Positions 26,301 through 38,106 are shown, numbered from the stretch's first letter. The stretch is 41,551 nucleotides of DNA from Candidatus Poribacteria bacterium (GCA_012270795.1 JAAXHO010000107.1:44528-86078); one strand, 5' to 3'. Notes: a model not told the origin generated them from the letters alone. Numbers and translations: made by a program.

Positions 26301-29052
26301 TAATAACTTCAAGATTGTGTTCAACCACAACGACTGTGTTCCCTTCATCAACGAGTCTGTGTAGAATAGACAACAACTTATTGACATCATCAAAGTGTAA
26401 GCCTGTTGTAGGTTCATCAAGGATATAAAGGGTCTTACCAGTACTTCGTTTTGAAAGTTCCTTAGAGAGTTTAATTCGTTGTGCTTCGCCACCGGATAGC
26501 GTTGGTGCGGGTTGTCCAAGTTTAATGTAATCCAAACCTACATCGTGAAGCAGTTGTAACCCTCTTGCAATTTTGGGTAGGTCTGCGAAATGTTCAAGCG
26601 CAGTCGCAATATCCATTTGTAAGACATCAGAAATGTTTTTCCCTTTATATTTGATAGTAAGTGTTTCATTGTTATATCTTTTTCCACTGCAGACATCACA
26701 CTCCACCCATACATCAGCAAGTATCCCCATATCTATTTTTTTGGCACCGTTCCCTGAGCATGCTTCACATCGTCCACCGGGTACATTGAAGCTAAACCGA
26801 CCGGGTTTGTATCCACGGAGTTTTGCATCAGGTAGGTTTGTGTAAAAAGCTCGTATTGCGTCAAACACCTTTGTATATGTAGCAGGATTTGAACGTGGTG
26901 TCCGTCCGATTGGTGCCATGTCAATGTTGATAATTTTATCAACGACATCAGAAACGGGAACAAGTTCTTCTTCAATAATACCTTGAATTGAGTCGTAGTC
27001 TCCGGGTACAGTTTTTGCTCTCATCAGGTCTCTTGCGAGTGCACAGTAAAGTATGTCATGTATGAGAGAACTTTTCCCAGACCCACTTACACCTGTTACA
27101 CAGCATAACGTTCCGAGCGGAATTTTAGGACTAATTTCTTTTAGGTTGTTCTGTCGTGCGTTGCAGATTTGCACCCATTTATCGCCTGTTGATCTTCGTG
27201 AATCGGGATGGATAATCTCTTTATCACCCCTAAGATATTGTGCGGTAAGTGAGTCGTTGTCATTTATGATTTGGTCGGGTGTTCCCATGCCGGTAATTTC
27301 TCCACCTCTTATTCCTGCGCCGGGCCCGAAATCCACAATCCAATCTGCTACCAACATTGTTGCTTCGTCATGCTCAACGACAATAACGGTATTGCCTTGA
27401 TTCCGCAGATTCATTAGGGTTTTTAGTAATCCTGCGTGGTCACGTGGGTGTAAACCGATGCTGGGTTCATCAAGGACATAAGTCACATCCCGTAGGCCTG
27501 CACCGACTTGACTTGCAAGCCGTATCCGTTGTGCTTCTCCACCGGACAAGGTTGGTGCGGAACGGGACAGTGTTAGATATCCCAAACCCACATCCAGTAG
27601 AAAACCGAGTCGTGAACGAATTTCTTTCAAGAGTTCTGAAGCGATGAAAGCCTGTTTTTCAGGGAGTTCAAGGGAATTAAAGAAAGCAGCAGCATCCTTA
27701 ATAGACATATCAAGTATTTCTGTTATGTTAACACCTGCTATCGTCACCGCTTTAACCCTATCATTCAAGCGAGTTCCGTCACATTCTCTACACGGCATCT
27801 TTACAAAGTAATCTGGCAAATGAGGATTTCCACCACCATCTTCATTTACATCCAACCAGAAGTATTGCTGTTCATGAGCTGGGATCAGTCCTTGAAATCT
27901 GCCTTTCATTCTTCTTCCACGTCGTCTTTTATTCACTGATGGTTGACGAAAAGTTAGAATTGTCTCACCCGTACCATACAAAATTGCATGTTGTTGTTCG
28001 TGTGTAAGATCTTTCCATGGGGTGTTTTGTTTAAAACCGAGGTGTGCAGCTAATGTTTGTAAAATCATCTTCTGGTCTAAATTCGGTTTTTCCCATAATA
28101 GTAAAGCACCTTTTACGATTGGTAAGTTTTCATCAACAACTATCAACTTCGGTGAGATTGCCATTTGTACACCTAAACCTCGGCACTGCTCACACATACC
28201 GTAAGGACTGTTGTAAGAAAAATGACGGGGCTCAGGGACGTTATAACTTATTTGACATTTTGTGCAGGAATACTGCCGACTAAACAGTAGGTCTTCACTT
28301 GATGATTTTTTTCTTGAAGAAGGATTATCTGAGGAAACGATATTGACGATGAGGGTATCATCTCCTAAGTTGAGCGCAGTTTCAACGGCTTCAGCAACAC
28401 GGCTTTGAACATCGTCTTTAATAATGATTCTATCAACCACAAGATCAATGTTGTGTCGTTGATTTGGATTGAGTGCGATGTTTGAACTAATTTCATGGAC
28501 TTCTCCGTCAATGCGTGCGCGAATGAATCCCATTTTCCGAGCGTCTGATAACTCTTTTCTATACTCACCGCGTCTGCCTCTGACGATTGGAGCTAAGATC
28601 ATTATACGTGTACGCTGAGGTAGATTCATAATGCTTGAGACGATATCTGCAATTGTTTGTGAACCCACCGGTTGTCCGCATTCAAGACAGTGGAATTCGC
28701 CTGCACGTGCAAAGAGTACACGAAAGTAATCGTAGATTTCGGTTACGGTTGCAACCGTTGAACGTGGATTATGACCAGTTGATCCTTGATCAATTGCGAT
28801 GGATGGGGACAACCCTATAATTTTGTCTACCTCAGCTTTACCGAGTTGTCCTAAGAACTGTCTTGCATACGCAGAAAGTGATTCAATGTAACGTCTTTGA
28901 CCTTCTGCATATAGTGTATCAATTGCGAGTGATGATTTACCAGAACCACTTACCCCTGTGAAGACGATGAGTTTATCTTTAGGGAGTCTCACATCAATAT
29001 TATTTAGATTATGTTCTCTTGCGCCGTAAATTTCAATTGACGCTTCTGCCAT
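23326..29052 (-). CDS. uvrA: Double-length UvrA (two fused UvrA copies in one polypeptide)
   Basis: 1908 residues, twice the usual ~950. Residues 1 to ~975 form one UvrA and ~995 to 1908 a second, diverged UvrA. There are four Walker A motifs: GVSGSGKSS (~33), GVSGSGKSS (~652), GVSGSGKTS (~1020) and GVSGCGKSS (~1598). Signature motifs are LSGGEAQR in three places and LSGGEIRR in the third nucleotide site. Zinc modules are present in both halves (CEAC/CDVC and CEVC/CENC). Each half keeps GRTPRSNPATYT or GETPRSNPATYT. UvrA is a dimeric damage sensor of nucleotide-excision repair; a fused pair would act as a built-in, asymmetric dimer. The frame is intact. Downstream is era, 50 bp upstream in genome order on the same strand. 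Confidence 0.95.
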   Translation of the reverse strand: MAEASIEIYGAREHNLNNIDVRLPKDKLIVFTGVSGSGKSSLAIDTLYAEGQRRYIESLSAYARQFLGQLGKAEVDKIIGLSPSIAIDQGSTGHNPRSTVATVTEIYDYFRVLFARAGEFHCLECGQPVGSQTIADIVSSIMNLPQRTRIMILAPIVRGRRGEYRKELSDARKMGFIRARIDGEVHEISSNIALNPNQRHNIDLVVDRIIIKDDVQSRVAEAVETALNLGDDTLIVNIVSSDNPSSRKKSSSEDLLFSRQYSCTKCQISYNVPEPRHFSYNSPYGMCEQCRGLGVQMAISPKLIVVDENLPIVKGALLLWEKPNLDQKMILQTLAAHLGFKQNTPWKDLTHEQQHAILYGTGETILTFRQPSVNKRRRGRRMKGRFQGLIPAHEQQYFWLDVNEDGGGNPHLPDYFVKMPCRECDGTRLNDRVKAVTIAGVNITEILDMSIKDAAAFFNSLELPEKQAFIASELLKEIRSRLGFLLDVGLGYLTLSRSAPTLSGGEAQRIRLASQVGAGLRDVTYVLDEPSIGLHPRDHAGLLKTLMNLRNQGNTVIVVEHDEATMLVADWIVDFGPGAGIRGGEITGMGTPDQIINDNDSLTAQYLRGDKEIIHPDSRRSTGDKWVQICNARQNNLKEISPKIPLGTLCCVTGVSGSGKSSLIHDILYCALARDLMRAKTVPGDYDSIQGIIEEELVPVSDVVDKIINIDMAPIGRTPRSNPATYTKVFDAIRAFYTNLPDAKLRGYKPGRFSFNVPGGRCEACSGNGAKKIDMGILADVWVECDVCSGKRYNNETLTIKYKGKNISDVLQMDIATALEHFADLPKIARGLQLLHDVGLDYIKLGQPAPTLSGGEAQRIKLSKELSKRSTGKTLYILDEPTTGLHFDDVNKLLSILHRLVDEGNTVVVVEHNLEVINSADYLIDLGPEGGIAGGEIVAGGTPEEVMDIPESYTGQALRGEFDLWKDMDKQQTTSDNGGLPKSFLEETISNNPKTISVQGAEENNLKSIDIDIPHQRLTALTGVSGSGKTSLALDTIYAEGQRRYIETLSTYARQFIGTMEKPKVSKINGLSPAIAITHSSPSQNPRSTVATITEIHDGLRTLYARWGQPHCPDCKVEVRPQTAQQIVENILNLMKDKRVDVMAPLTNFKSFEGNAEVLIGAERTPGLKGKEDYADAFRRLQKTGFARVQIDGEIYRLDETPAIHKRRRHEVFLVIDRIQLNDDEKSRLTEAVELALIESEGFVIFEEKIDDDKPNRVFYSEHAMCSNCGRNFLQLTPRHFSFNNRLGACSSCDGIGRSPIDQQQICEECNGTRLDEFPRNVQFSNKTIAELMAISISETIKFFDVRIDTIEKHLTTAAGAKEAKAAREQVKDVSISRATHPTLHSHTSPEFEAQLLRQLQVRLKFLENIGLGYLGLDRPAPTLSGGEIRRIRLASQLGTGLTGVTYILDEPSIGLHPRDQEQLILAMKDLRDIGNSVLVVEHDKDTILSADHIIDFGPKAGKQGGEIIATGTPDSFTNSQPIPIHNPKNTKSNDNSDKTKIKATEKGLTQAYLSNEMQIPVPAVRRKGSGKWLKLFGAKTNNLKDIDIEIPYGTLTCVTGVSGCGKSSLIEGTLRPALETKRSIRQGNQSSGNTYGTPLYDKIQGTTPIERMIHIDQKPIGETPRSNPATYTELFTKIREMFAELPDAKRRGFNRGRFSFNLSYGQCEVCDGHRYNRVEMHFLPDVWIPCENCNSTGYNAETLEVRYKGKNIAEVLQMTVQEALELFGNVARIKRPLQTLADVGLDYIQLGQAATTLSGGEAQRVKLAKELARRQTGTTLYIMDEPTTGLHFDDVQKLLNVLNKLVDAGNTIVAIEHNLDVIKSADWVLDLGPEGSDAGGYIVAMGTPEEVAKIKESHTARFLREIL

Positions 29053-29101
29053 TGGTTTTTTACCCCTATATATAATTGTTGTCAGTAATTTTTTGTCGTA
29101 T

Positions 29102-30055
29102 CTATAAATCTAAGAATCCACCTAATTCTTTTAGTTTTCGTACATCTCTCCGCCAATTTTCTTTTACTGTCACATACAATTCCAAATAGACAGGTGAGTC
29201 CAGGAATTTTTCAATTTCAAGACGTGCCAATTCCCCGACACGTTTAATTAACTTTCCACCTTTTCCAATAATAATCTGTTTTTGTGTCTGCTTTTCAGCA
29301 TAAACTATAGCTCGTATATAAATTATATCTTCTGCTTTACCTCGTTGTTTTCTTTCAAATTCTTCTATGACCACAGCTGATGCATAGGGAACTTCCTGTT
29401 GTGTAATCAACATAATTTTTTCTCTGACTGTTTCTGAGATGAAGAAACGTTCCGGTAAGTCGCTCAGCTGGTCATCTGGAAAGTATTGCGGTCCGGGTGG
29501 TAGAAAAGATTTTATCTGATTGAGAAGTTCTGGCACACCGTCACCTGTCTTTGCTGAGATGGGTATGATATTGTCAAATTCTAATTTTTCACTGTAGCTT
29601 TCAATAATAGGCAGTAGTTTTCGTTTATCTATTAGGTCTACCTTATTAAGAATAAGAACTTTTCTGGTGTTTTTTACCCTGCATAGTCGCTCTAGGATTT
29701 TTTCTTCAATCTTTTCATTTTGTCTTGCGGCATCTATTACGAATAGTACAACATCTGCGTCCCGTAAAGCACCGTAAGCAGTTCGAACCATTTCTGATTG
29801 TAGGCGATACTTTGGGTCCATTAGTCCTGGTGTGTCGATAAAAATCATCTGATGGTTGTCAGTTGTTAGTATTCCGCGAATCTGGTTTCGTGTTGTTTGC
29901 GGTTTTGGTGTGACAATCGCTAACTTTTGGCCTAAAATGGTGTTTAGTAGTGTGGATTTCCCAACATTAGGTGCGCCGATAATACTTATGTATCCAGACC
30001 TAAAGTCGTGGTCCTCTAAGAAGTCTTCTGCATCATGATTAAGATTTACTGACAT
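29102..30055 (-). CDS. era: GTPase Era
   Basis: 317 residues. G1 GAPNVGKS at 27-34, the switch region TPKPQTTRNQI, G3 DTPG at 74-77 and G4 NKVD at 137-140. A C-terminal KH domain has IIIGKGGKLIKRVG (~260-273), followed by YLELYVTVKENWRRD. Era binds the 3' end of 16S rRNA and assists 30S assembly. Length and motifs are typical, with about 15 extra acidic residues at the N-terminus. The long uvrA gene follows after 49 bp. Confidence 0.96.
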   Translation of the reverse strand: MSVNLNHDAEDFLEDHDFRSGYISIIGAPNVGKSTLLNTILGQKLAIVTPKPQTTRNQIRGILTTDNHQMIFIDTPGLMDPKYRLQSEMVRTAYGALRDADVVLFVIDAARQNEKIEEKILERLCRVKNTRKVLILNKVDLIDKRKLLPIIESYSEKLEFDNIIPISAKTGDGVPELLNQIKSFLPPGPQYFPDDQLSDLPERFFISETVREKIMLITQQEVPYASAVVIEEFERKQRGKAEDIIYIRAIVYAEKQTQKQIIIGKGGKLIKRVGELARLEIEKFLDSPVYLELYVTVKENWRRDVRKLKELGGFLDL

Positions 30056-30106
30056 GTGATAATCCTAAAGAGAATAGGAGTAGTTATGTATTGAGGTATA
30101 TCATTT

Positions 30107-31111
30107 TCACCGCTTAGGTCGCGCAGGTATCTTGGTTTCAGCAGATTCGTATATCAGGTCCATCAGTTCGGATTGAATTATGCCGTTCAATGGATTCGTG
30201 CGCGGTTCTGCTCTTCCTAAGATAGCGTCAATGAAATTGGTATCTGGATTCCCCGCTGACATCTCAGGAGTTATTGGAGGCGGATTTAACGCTTCTCCCC
30301 CTTTCCATACTCTTATCCAACCGCCACCCCATCCATCAACTTCAATCCTACCGTTGTCAAAGATAAGTGCCATGTGTGTGCCGCCAGGACTTGAACAGTT
30401 CCCACTGATTACCATTGATGCAAGTACACCGCTTTCAAATTTGATGTTAATGGATGAATTAATATCTACTTCGGTGTCCATATTGTCTGTATATGCATAA
30501 ACTTCTTCAACTTTTGCTTCAACTGTCCAACAGAGACTGTTTAAGAGGTGTGCACCACTATCGTAAGCCTGTCCCCCGCCAGAGAGTGCAAGTTTCTGTC
30601 GCCATTTGCCGGTGGTACCACGTTTCCAGTTTTGGGTAATGTAACCTACGACCAACTCCAATTTGCCGAATTCTTTGTTTCGGACAATTTCACGTATATA
30701 ATGGAAATTCGCAGAGCATGGTGTATTGTAACCGATTGTTAGAATGCGTCCTGTTTGTTCAACCTTTTCAGCAAGTTTATACGCATCCTCTGAGGAGGTA
30801 ACCATCGGTTTTTCCATCAAGACGTGGCATCCTGCATCAAGAGCTTGCATCCCTTGTTCAAAGTGTAATGTGTGTGGCGTAGAGATTACGACTGCATCCG
30901 GTTTTACATCTGCAAGCATTTTTACTATATCATCAAAAGCCTTCGGACGCGGGGTAAGGTCTGGTAGATTTCGATCAATATAGTTGTTCGCTATATCGGT
31001 ATTAACATCACATGTGCCAACGATTTGCACATCAGGATTTCCGTTCATTCTCCGAGCATGTCCCGAAGAGTTACCGCCACATCCAATCATGGCGAGTCGA
31101 ATTTTTGACAT
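30107..31111 (-). CDS. Gfo/Idh/MocA-family oxidoreductase
   Basis: 334 residues. The N-terminal Rossmann fold has MIGCGGNSSGH (8-18) for NAD(P). EKP at 100-102 (HVLMEKPMVTS) is the conserved catalytic-region motif, followed by the family's C-terminal beta-sheet domain. The usual role is oxidation or reduction of sugars, inositols or related polyols; the substrate cannot be told. AGGAG lies about 6 nt before the ATG. A PhyH oxygenase gene lies immediately upstream (48 bp), suggesting a shared catabolic step. Confidence 0.9.
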   Translation of the reverse strand: MSKIRLAMIGCGGNSSGHARRMNGNPDVQIVGTCDVNTDIANNYIDRNLPDLTPRPKAFDDIVKMLADVKPDAVVISTPHTLHFEQGMQALDAGCHVLMEKPMVTSSEDAYKLAEKVEQTGRILTIGYNTPCSANFHYIREIVRNKEFGKLELVVGYITQNWKRGTTGKWRQKLALSGGGQAYDSGAHLLNSLCWTVEAKVEEVYAYTDNMDTEVDINSSINIKFESGVLASMVISGNCSSPGGTHMALIFDNGRIEVDGWGGGWIRVWKGGEALNPPPITPEMSAGNPDTNFIDAILGRAEPRTNPLNGIIQSELMDLIYESAETKIPARPKR

Positions 31112-31158
31112 TCTAAACTCCTAATTCATTTTTTCAAAAAATATGGTCAATATCAATC

Positions 31159-31959
31159 TTAAGCAGTTTTTGCTAAATCTTCAACTGTCAACGCACCTTC
31201 TCCGAATACGCGTCTAAAGGTAGAACCACGATGTGATTTTGTATCTCCGTGCATGTAGCAGACACTGAACGCCCTTCTCGGTATATCTGTTTGATTTGTA
31301 CCAGAACTGTGCAACATCCAATTGTGTAGTAGGACCACTTCGCCTGCTTTCAATTCCAGTGGGAGTGGCCTAGAATTTGCAACTATGTCGTCAATTTGTT
31401 CCTGATTGAGGAACCCTGAACCGTGGGACGGGTTAATGAGTTTACTATGTGAGCCTGGGATAATATGTACACACCCATTGGCAATTGTTGCGGGATCTAA
31501 TGCTGTATAGATCGTTATTTGGGGATCACGGTCAAGGTCTGTCCATCTATCCTGATGCCAGACAAGATATGTACCTTCGCCAGCGGGTTTGTTCATAAAC
31601 ATTGCGCGGAAACATAGAATAGGCACATTTTCTCCATAGATGTTTGCACAGACTTCCTTGAAGGTAGGATTTTGAAGATATTTTAAGAAGTATGGATCCA
31701 ATTCAAGATTCTGAATTTTTCTATAGAGTAAAGTAGCTCCTTTATGTCCAGATGATTGAGGTCCGGGTGCATTTGTTCCTGGTGCTCTATCCAGCTGCAT
31801 CATGATTTTGCTGTAATCTATGGGGGCTTTTCCGAGCATGATGTCGTCCATGCGTTGTTGTAACGCCGCTAATTCGTCATCAGTTGCTACCTGACCGATA
31901 CGAACATAACCGTATTCCGAGAAATGTTCCCACTGTTCATCTGTTATCTGTTTTTTCAT
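31159..31959 (-). CDS. Phytanoyl-CoA dioxygenase (PhyH) family oxygenase
   Basis: 266 residues from the ATG at 31959, which has GGAGG about 5 nt upstream; the in-frame TTG at 31971 overlaps that ribosome site and is rejected. The iron ligands are WHQDRWT (His135, Asp137) and the distal His in LHSSGTNQT (His217); IPRRAFSVCY carries the 2-oxoglutarate arginine. GCVHIIPGSHSKL is the typical PhyH core. It is only distantly like the paralogue at 15859. It probably forms a unit with the Gfo/Idh oxidoreductase that follows. Confidence 0.9.
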   Translation of the reverse strand: MKKQITDEQWEHFSEYGYVRIGQVATDDELAALQQRMDDIMLGKAPIDYSKIMMQLDRAPGTNAPGPQSSGHKGATLLYRKIQNLELDPYFLKYLQNPTFKEVCANIYGENVPILCFRAMFMNKPAGEGTYLVWHQDRWTDLDRDPQITIYTALDPATIANGCVHIIPGSHSKLINPSHGSGFLNQEQIDDIVANSRPLPLELKAGEVVLLHNWMLHSSGTNQTDIPRRAFSVCYMHGDTKSHRGSTFRRVFGEGALTVEDLAKTA

Positions 31960-32041
31960 GCATTCCTCCAACCGATTAAATTATAACATGCAAGAATAAC
32001 ACAATTGCCAACAATTATTTTATTACGATGGTGCAAACAAA

Positions 32042-34024
<1,983 letters not shown>

Positions 34025-34070
34025 AAACAATACACAAGCAACATAAGGTAGTCGCCGCCCTCAACTAATG

Positions 34071-35240
34071 TTATCTGACTCCTGTTAGAATCTCAAATGT
34101 GAGTTGATCTAACTTTTCGTATCCCAGTCCTTTTTGTGCGATTGCCTCAGGTTTGAAATCAACTTTCCTTATTTTTTCTGAATTTTCAGAACTGTAATTT
34201 GCCATGAGTGATTCAAGTTCAGGATCTCGTGCTCGGAGTTCAGCCAGAATTCCCTGTATTTCTGCATCTTCATTGAATTGCAGTGCTTTTTCTTTCAATA
34301 TGAGATAGCTACGCATACATCCTGCTGCGAAATCCCAAACACCTTGTTCATCTTCGGTTCGGTACGCGTGTGCATCAAAGTGTCTGTTACCATCCCAGTT
34401 TACATCTTCAAGGAATTTAACAAGGAAGAACGCACTTTTGATATTTTCTGAACCGAAGCGTAAATCCTGATCGAATCTGCTCATTTTTTGGTCATTGAGG
34501 TCGATGTGAAATAACTTACCTGCTTCATAAGCTTGTGCAACACCGTGAATAAAACTCAATCCTGCCATAGTTTCATGTGCAAATTCGGGATTAACACCAA
34601 CCATTTCAGGATGGTCAAGCGTTTCAATGAAATGAAGCATGTGTCCGGTTGTGGGTAGGTAAATGTCCCCGCGTGGTTCATTTGGCTTGGCTTCTAAAGC
34701 AAATTTGAGATCATACCCCTGATCTTTGACATAATGTGTAAAGAAGTTCATCGCCTCTCTGTTCCATTTGATTGTATCAGGACCGTGTTTAGCGGCATCT
34801 ACCTCTGCTCCTTCGCGACCACCCCAGAACACATACACAGTTGCCCCCAGTTCAACACCGAGATCAATGGCGTTTAATGTCTTCTGAATAGCAAATGCTC
34901 TCACCTTTGGGTCATTTGAGGTAAAAGCACCATCTTTAAAGATCGGATGATAAAAAAGGTTGGTAGTTGCCATCGGTACTTTCATACCGTGATCATCAAG
35001 TGCTTGCTTGAAATCACTGACAATTTGATCGCGTTCAGTTGCCGTAGCATCAAATGGAACTAAGTCGTTATCGTGTAGGTTAACACCATACGCCCCCAAT
35101 TCGCTCAATTTTTGGACACTATAAGTAGGTTTCAATGTGGGTCTAACAACGTCTCCAAATGGATCGCGTCCTGGGTTTCCCACGGTCCACAACCCAAAAG
35201 TAAACTTATGTTCAGGTTTGGGTTGAAACTGATCTGACAT
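34071..35240 (-). CDS. xylA: Xylose isomerase
   Basis: 389 residues, the size of the short (actinobacterial) class. Key motifs: [11 protein letters not shown] (His56), YVFWGGREG, the metal region [10 protein letters not shown] (usually [10 protein letters not shown], so Pro is replaced by Ala), [16 protein letters not shown], and HIDLNDQ. The enzyme interconverts D-xylose and D-xylulose, and D-glucose and D-fructose, with divalent metal. It lies between thrC upstream and cstA downstream on the same strand, fitting sugar use in a carbohydrate-degrading symbiont. Confidence 0.95.
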   Translation of the reverse strand: MSDQFQPKPEHKFTFGLWTVGNPGRDPFGDVVRPTLKPTYSVQKLSELGAYGVNLHDNDLVPFDATATERDQIVSDFKQALDDHGMKVPMATTNLFYHPIFKDGAFTSNDPKVRAFAIQKTLNAIDLGVELGATVYVFWGGREGAEVDAAKHGPDTIKWNREAMNFFTHYVKDQGYDLKFALEAKPNEPRGDIYLPTTGHMLHFIETLDHPEMVGVNPEFAHETMAGLSFIHGVAQAYEAGKLFHIDLNDQKMSRFDQDLRFGSENIKSAFFLVKFLEDVNWDGNRHFDAHAYRTEDEQGVWDFAAGCMRSYLILKEKALQFNEDAEIQGILAELRARDPELESLMANYSSENSEKIRKVDFKPEAIAQKGLGYEKLDQLTFEILTGVR

Positions 35241-35307
35241 GCATTAACTCCTATTATTAATCGTTTACGTTGGATTATAGCACAATTTCAATATTATTAC
35301 CAAATTT

Positions 35308-36630
35308 TTATACACCCAATTGTTTGTCAATTTGCTTGAGTACACTGTCATAGTTAGCTTCTAATTCAATTGGGGCGTTATAATATTGTGGGGCAGGTTC
35401 ATTGGGAACAAAATTATGGTATGCAACTTTGAAATCAGGAAATTTGAGTCCATTTGCTGTTGAAATGACAATGACTCTATCAGTTTTTTGTATCTGTTTT
35501 CGTTCTACCATTTTTATGAGAACAGCCAATGCTACGCCTGTGTGTGGACAGTTGAAAAGTCCTGTTCTATCAGCTCTTGCTGCTGCATCTGCTAATTCAA
35601 CTTCAGATGCCTGATCCACTATTCCGTCAAACTGCTTCAAGACACGAATTGCTCGGTGAATTGAAACGGGATTACCGATTTGGATTGCTGTTGCTTGTGT
35701 TGATTGTGCTGTGATGGCTTTAAATTCTGTGAACCCAGTTTTATAGCTGCGATATAGTGGGTTGGCGCGCGCTGCTTGTGCACATGCAATGCGCGGCAGT
35801 TTGTCTATTATCCCCAGTTGCTTCATCATTAAGAATCCTAAACCGAGTGCTGAAACATTGCCAAGGTTTCCGCCGGGGATAATTATCCAATCCGGTACTT
35901 CCCAATCAAACTGCTGCACTATTTCAATACTAATAGTTTTTTGTCCTTCAATACGAAGCGAATTGATAGAATTTGCAAGATAGAAATCCTTTCTTGCAGC
36001 AAGTTTTTGAACGATTGCCATGCAACCATCAAAGTCGGTTTCAAGTGATAAAGTCAACGCCCCGTTGGCAATAGGTTGGATGAGTTGTTCGCGTGTAACC
36101 TTCTCCTTCGGTAGAAGGATAATCGCTGGGATTCCGGCTGCAGAAGTGTAAGCCGCTAAAGAAGCAGAAGTATCACCTGTAGAGGCACACATGACTGCTC
36201 GGATATTTCCCCCATCTGATATAATCTGGTTCACCATAGAAACCAGCACCGTCATACCAAGGTCTTTGAACGAACCGGTATGGCTATTACCGCACTGTTT
36301 TATCCAAAGGTCTGATAGTCCCAACTGTTTCCCGAAACGTTCTGCCCAAAACAGATTGGTGCCCCCTTCATACATTGAGATAATGTTGCCATCATCAACT
36401 ATAGGACATACAAGTTCTTTTTTTCCCCAAACACCACTACCATAAGGATATTGAGTTCGCATATAACGTTGTTCAAAAAGATTTTTCCAGTCCTCCGCAC
36501 TTCTTTGTTTCAAAACATCAAAGTCGTGTTTGACGTTTAATAGGCCATTGCAGTTTTTGCAACGATAGATAACTTCAGTAAGTGGATAGGTGCAACCTAA
36601 ATCACATTCAAACCATGCATTGTAATTCAT
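35308..36630 (-). CDS. thrC: Threonine synthase
   Basis: 440 residues. The PLP lysine is in HTGSFKDLG (Lys122). The N-terminus has a small Cys-rich module (Cys9, 13, 24, 27) seen in several threonine synthases. IIPGGNLGNVSALG is the phosphate-binding glycine loop. The enzyme converts O-phosphohomoserine to threonine. Its start overlaps the scpB stop by 4 nt (ATGA), so translation of the two is coupled. Confidence 0.93.
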   Translation of the reverse strand: MNYNAWFECDLGCTYPLTEVIYRCKNCNGLLNVKHDFDVLKQRSAEDWKNLFEQRYMRTQYPYGSGVWGKKELVCPIVDDGNIISMYEGGTNLFWAERFGKQLGLSDLWIKQCGNSHTGSFKDLGMTVLVSMVNQIISDGGNIRAVMCASTGDTSASLAAYTSAAGIPAIILLPKEKVTREQLIQPIANGALTLSLETDFDGCMAIVQKLAARKDFYLANSINSLRIEGQKTISIEIVQQFDWEVPDWIIIPGGNLGNVSALGLGFLMMKQLGIIDKLPRIACAQAARANPLYRSYKTGFTEFKAITAQSTQATAIQIGNPVSIHRAIRVLKQFDGIVDQASEVELADAAARADRTGLFNCPHTGVALAVLIKMVERKQIQKTDRVIVISTANGLKFPDFKVAYHNFVPNEPAPQYYNAPIELEANYDSVLKQIDKQLGV

Positions 36631-37259
36631 TCTTCAACTTCTTCCTGACTGTTGTGAAGGTTCTCAAGTCCATTTGATGTGGAAAGGAGTTGTTCAATTT
36701 CCTCAAGAGAGGGTAATTCGGAAGGGTCTTTCAATCCAAATTGCTGAAGAAATGTATCCGTGGTAGAAAATAGGAGCGAACGGCCAGCACCTTCTTTTCT
36801 TCCAGAAACACAGACGAGTCCCTTTTCTACGAGAGAACTGATGACACTGTCGCTGTTAACACCCCGAATAGTAGAAACTTCATTTCGAGTTACAGGTTGC
36901 TTATATGCGACTATCGCAAGCGTTTCTAACGCAGAGGGGGAGAGGGTTACACGGACTTGTTGAATGTAAAACTTCCGTATCCATTCAGAGAATTCTGGAC
37001 GAGTGCATATTTGATAACCGTTTGCAATTTCCATTAACCGAAAACTTCTATTCATGTTTTGATAATCATCTCGAATTTCTGTGAGTGCTTTTCTTATATC
37101 GCGGGCATGCATCCCTGGCATTGCATGTTGAAACTGCTTTACTGTGATTGGTTCGCTGGCAGCAAATAGTATCGCCTCCAATATTGATTTTGGATTCTTC
37201 TTAGGTTGTTCATCCTGAGTGGGTGTTAAATTACCAGCATTTATATTTTCTGTTTCCAT
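36627..37259 (-). CDS. scpB: Segregation and condensation protein B
   Basis: 210 residues. Two winged-helix domains are visible: SILEAILFAASEPITVKQF at ~25-43 and LSPSALETLAIVAYKQPVTR with EVSTIRGVNSDSVISSLVEKGLV at ~108-155. YKQPVTR and RGVNSDSV are hallmarks of ScpB. It dimerises and bridges ScpA to SMC in the bacterial condensin. It lies 27 bp after scpA and overlaps thrC. Confidence 0.95.
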   Translation of the reverse strand: METENINAGNLTPTQDEQPKKNPKSILEAILFAASEPITVKQFQHAMPGMHARDIRKALTEIRDDYQNMNRSFRLMEIANGYQICTRPEFSEWIRKFYIQQVRVTLSPSALETLAIVAYKQPVTRNEVSTIRGVNSDSVISSLVEKGLVCVSGRKEGAGRSLLFSTTDTFLQQFGLKDPSELPSLEEIEQLLSTSNGLENLHNSQEEVEE

Positions 37260-37286
37260 TTGATATTATTCCTTAGAAGATACCTA

Positions 37287-38063
37287 TTAAGAACTACTGT
37301 TATCAGTAATTGCTTTGATGATATAAATGCTTTCAAACAATCCAGTCTGTACAGTGACGATAGTGCCTAATCTAATCAGTTCTAAAATGGCAAGAAATGT
37401 AACAATAAGGTCTATTTTACTTGATGTAAGTGGGAACAAATCATCAAAGATTAACTGGTCATTGTTGTCTAATTGTCTTTCAATAAAAGCAATTTTGTCC
37501 TCAACAGTAATAGTTTCTTCTTCAACTGTATGGTATTCTTCATCCGGTTCAAACTTTGATATTCGGTCATTTATGTTCTTAAAAGCAGTAAGTAAATCAA
37601 AAAGGGTTGCTTTTATTTCGTAGGTACGTGTTCCATCTAAATCAGAGTGTAGCTTAGAACTCCGATTGAATATTAACGTGCGTTTCTCTGCATAAACATC
37701 CAATACCTGGGCTGCTTCCTTATAGCGTTTATATTCCAAAAGTTGTTGAACAAGTTGAGCTTGATTTCCAATTGGATACTTAGTAGTTACAGCAATTTGT
37801 GGAAGAATACTCTCCGATTTTATATGTAGGAGTCTTGCTGCCATAACCAAGAATTCAGACGCTACATCCAGATCCAACTGTTCCATTAGATTTACATATT
37901 CAAGATAACGATCTGTAATTATAGAAATCTGAATATCGTGTATATCCATCTCCTCTTTCTGTATGAGTTCAAGAAGCAGGTCAAGTGGTCCCTCAAAACC
38001 GTCAAGTTTTACTGAGTAGATAGGATGTATTGTTGAATTGGTTGATGAGATATGTTCTATCAT
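37287..38063 (-). CDS. scpA: Segregation and condensation protein A (kleisin)
   Basis: 258 residues. YSVKLDGFEGPLDLLLELIQ with EEMDIHDI is the ScpA N-terminal signature that contacts SMC. DVASEFLVMAARLLHIKSES follows, and the C-terminal winged helix is visible around TFLAILELIRLGTI. Together with ScpB it forms the regulatory part of the SMC complex for chromosome segregation. The order M50 protease / scpA / scpB is common in bacteria. Confidence 0.95.
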   Translation of the reverse strand: MIEHISSTNSTIHPIYSVKLDGFEGPLDLLLELIQKEEMDIHDIQISIITDRYLEYVNLMEQLDLDVASEFLVMAARLLHIKSESILPQIAVTTKYPIGNQAQLVQQLLEYKRYKEAAQVLDVYAEKRTLIFNRSSKLHSDLDGTRTYEIKATLFDLLTAFKNINDRISKFEPDEEYHTVEEETITVEDKIAFIERQLDNNDQLIFDDLFPLTSSKIDLIVTFLAILELIRLGTIVTVQTGLFESIYIIKAITDNSSS

Positions 38064-38106
38064 TGATAATTTAATCTGATGTATTTTAACTCAATATGAA
38101 ATGTCT

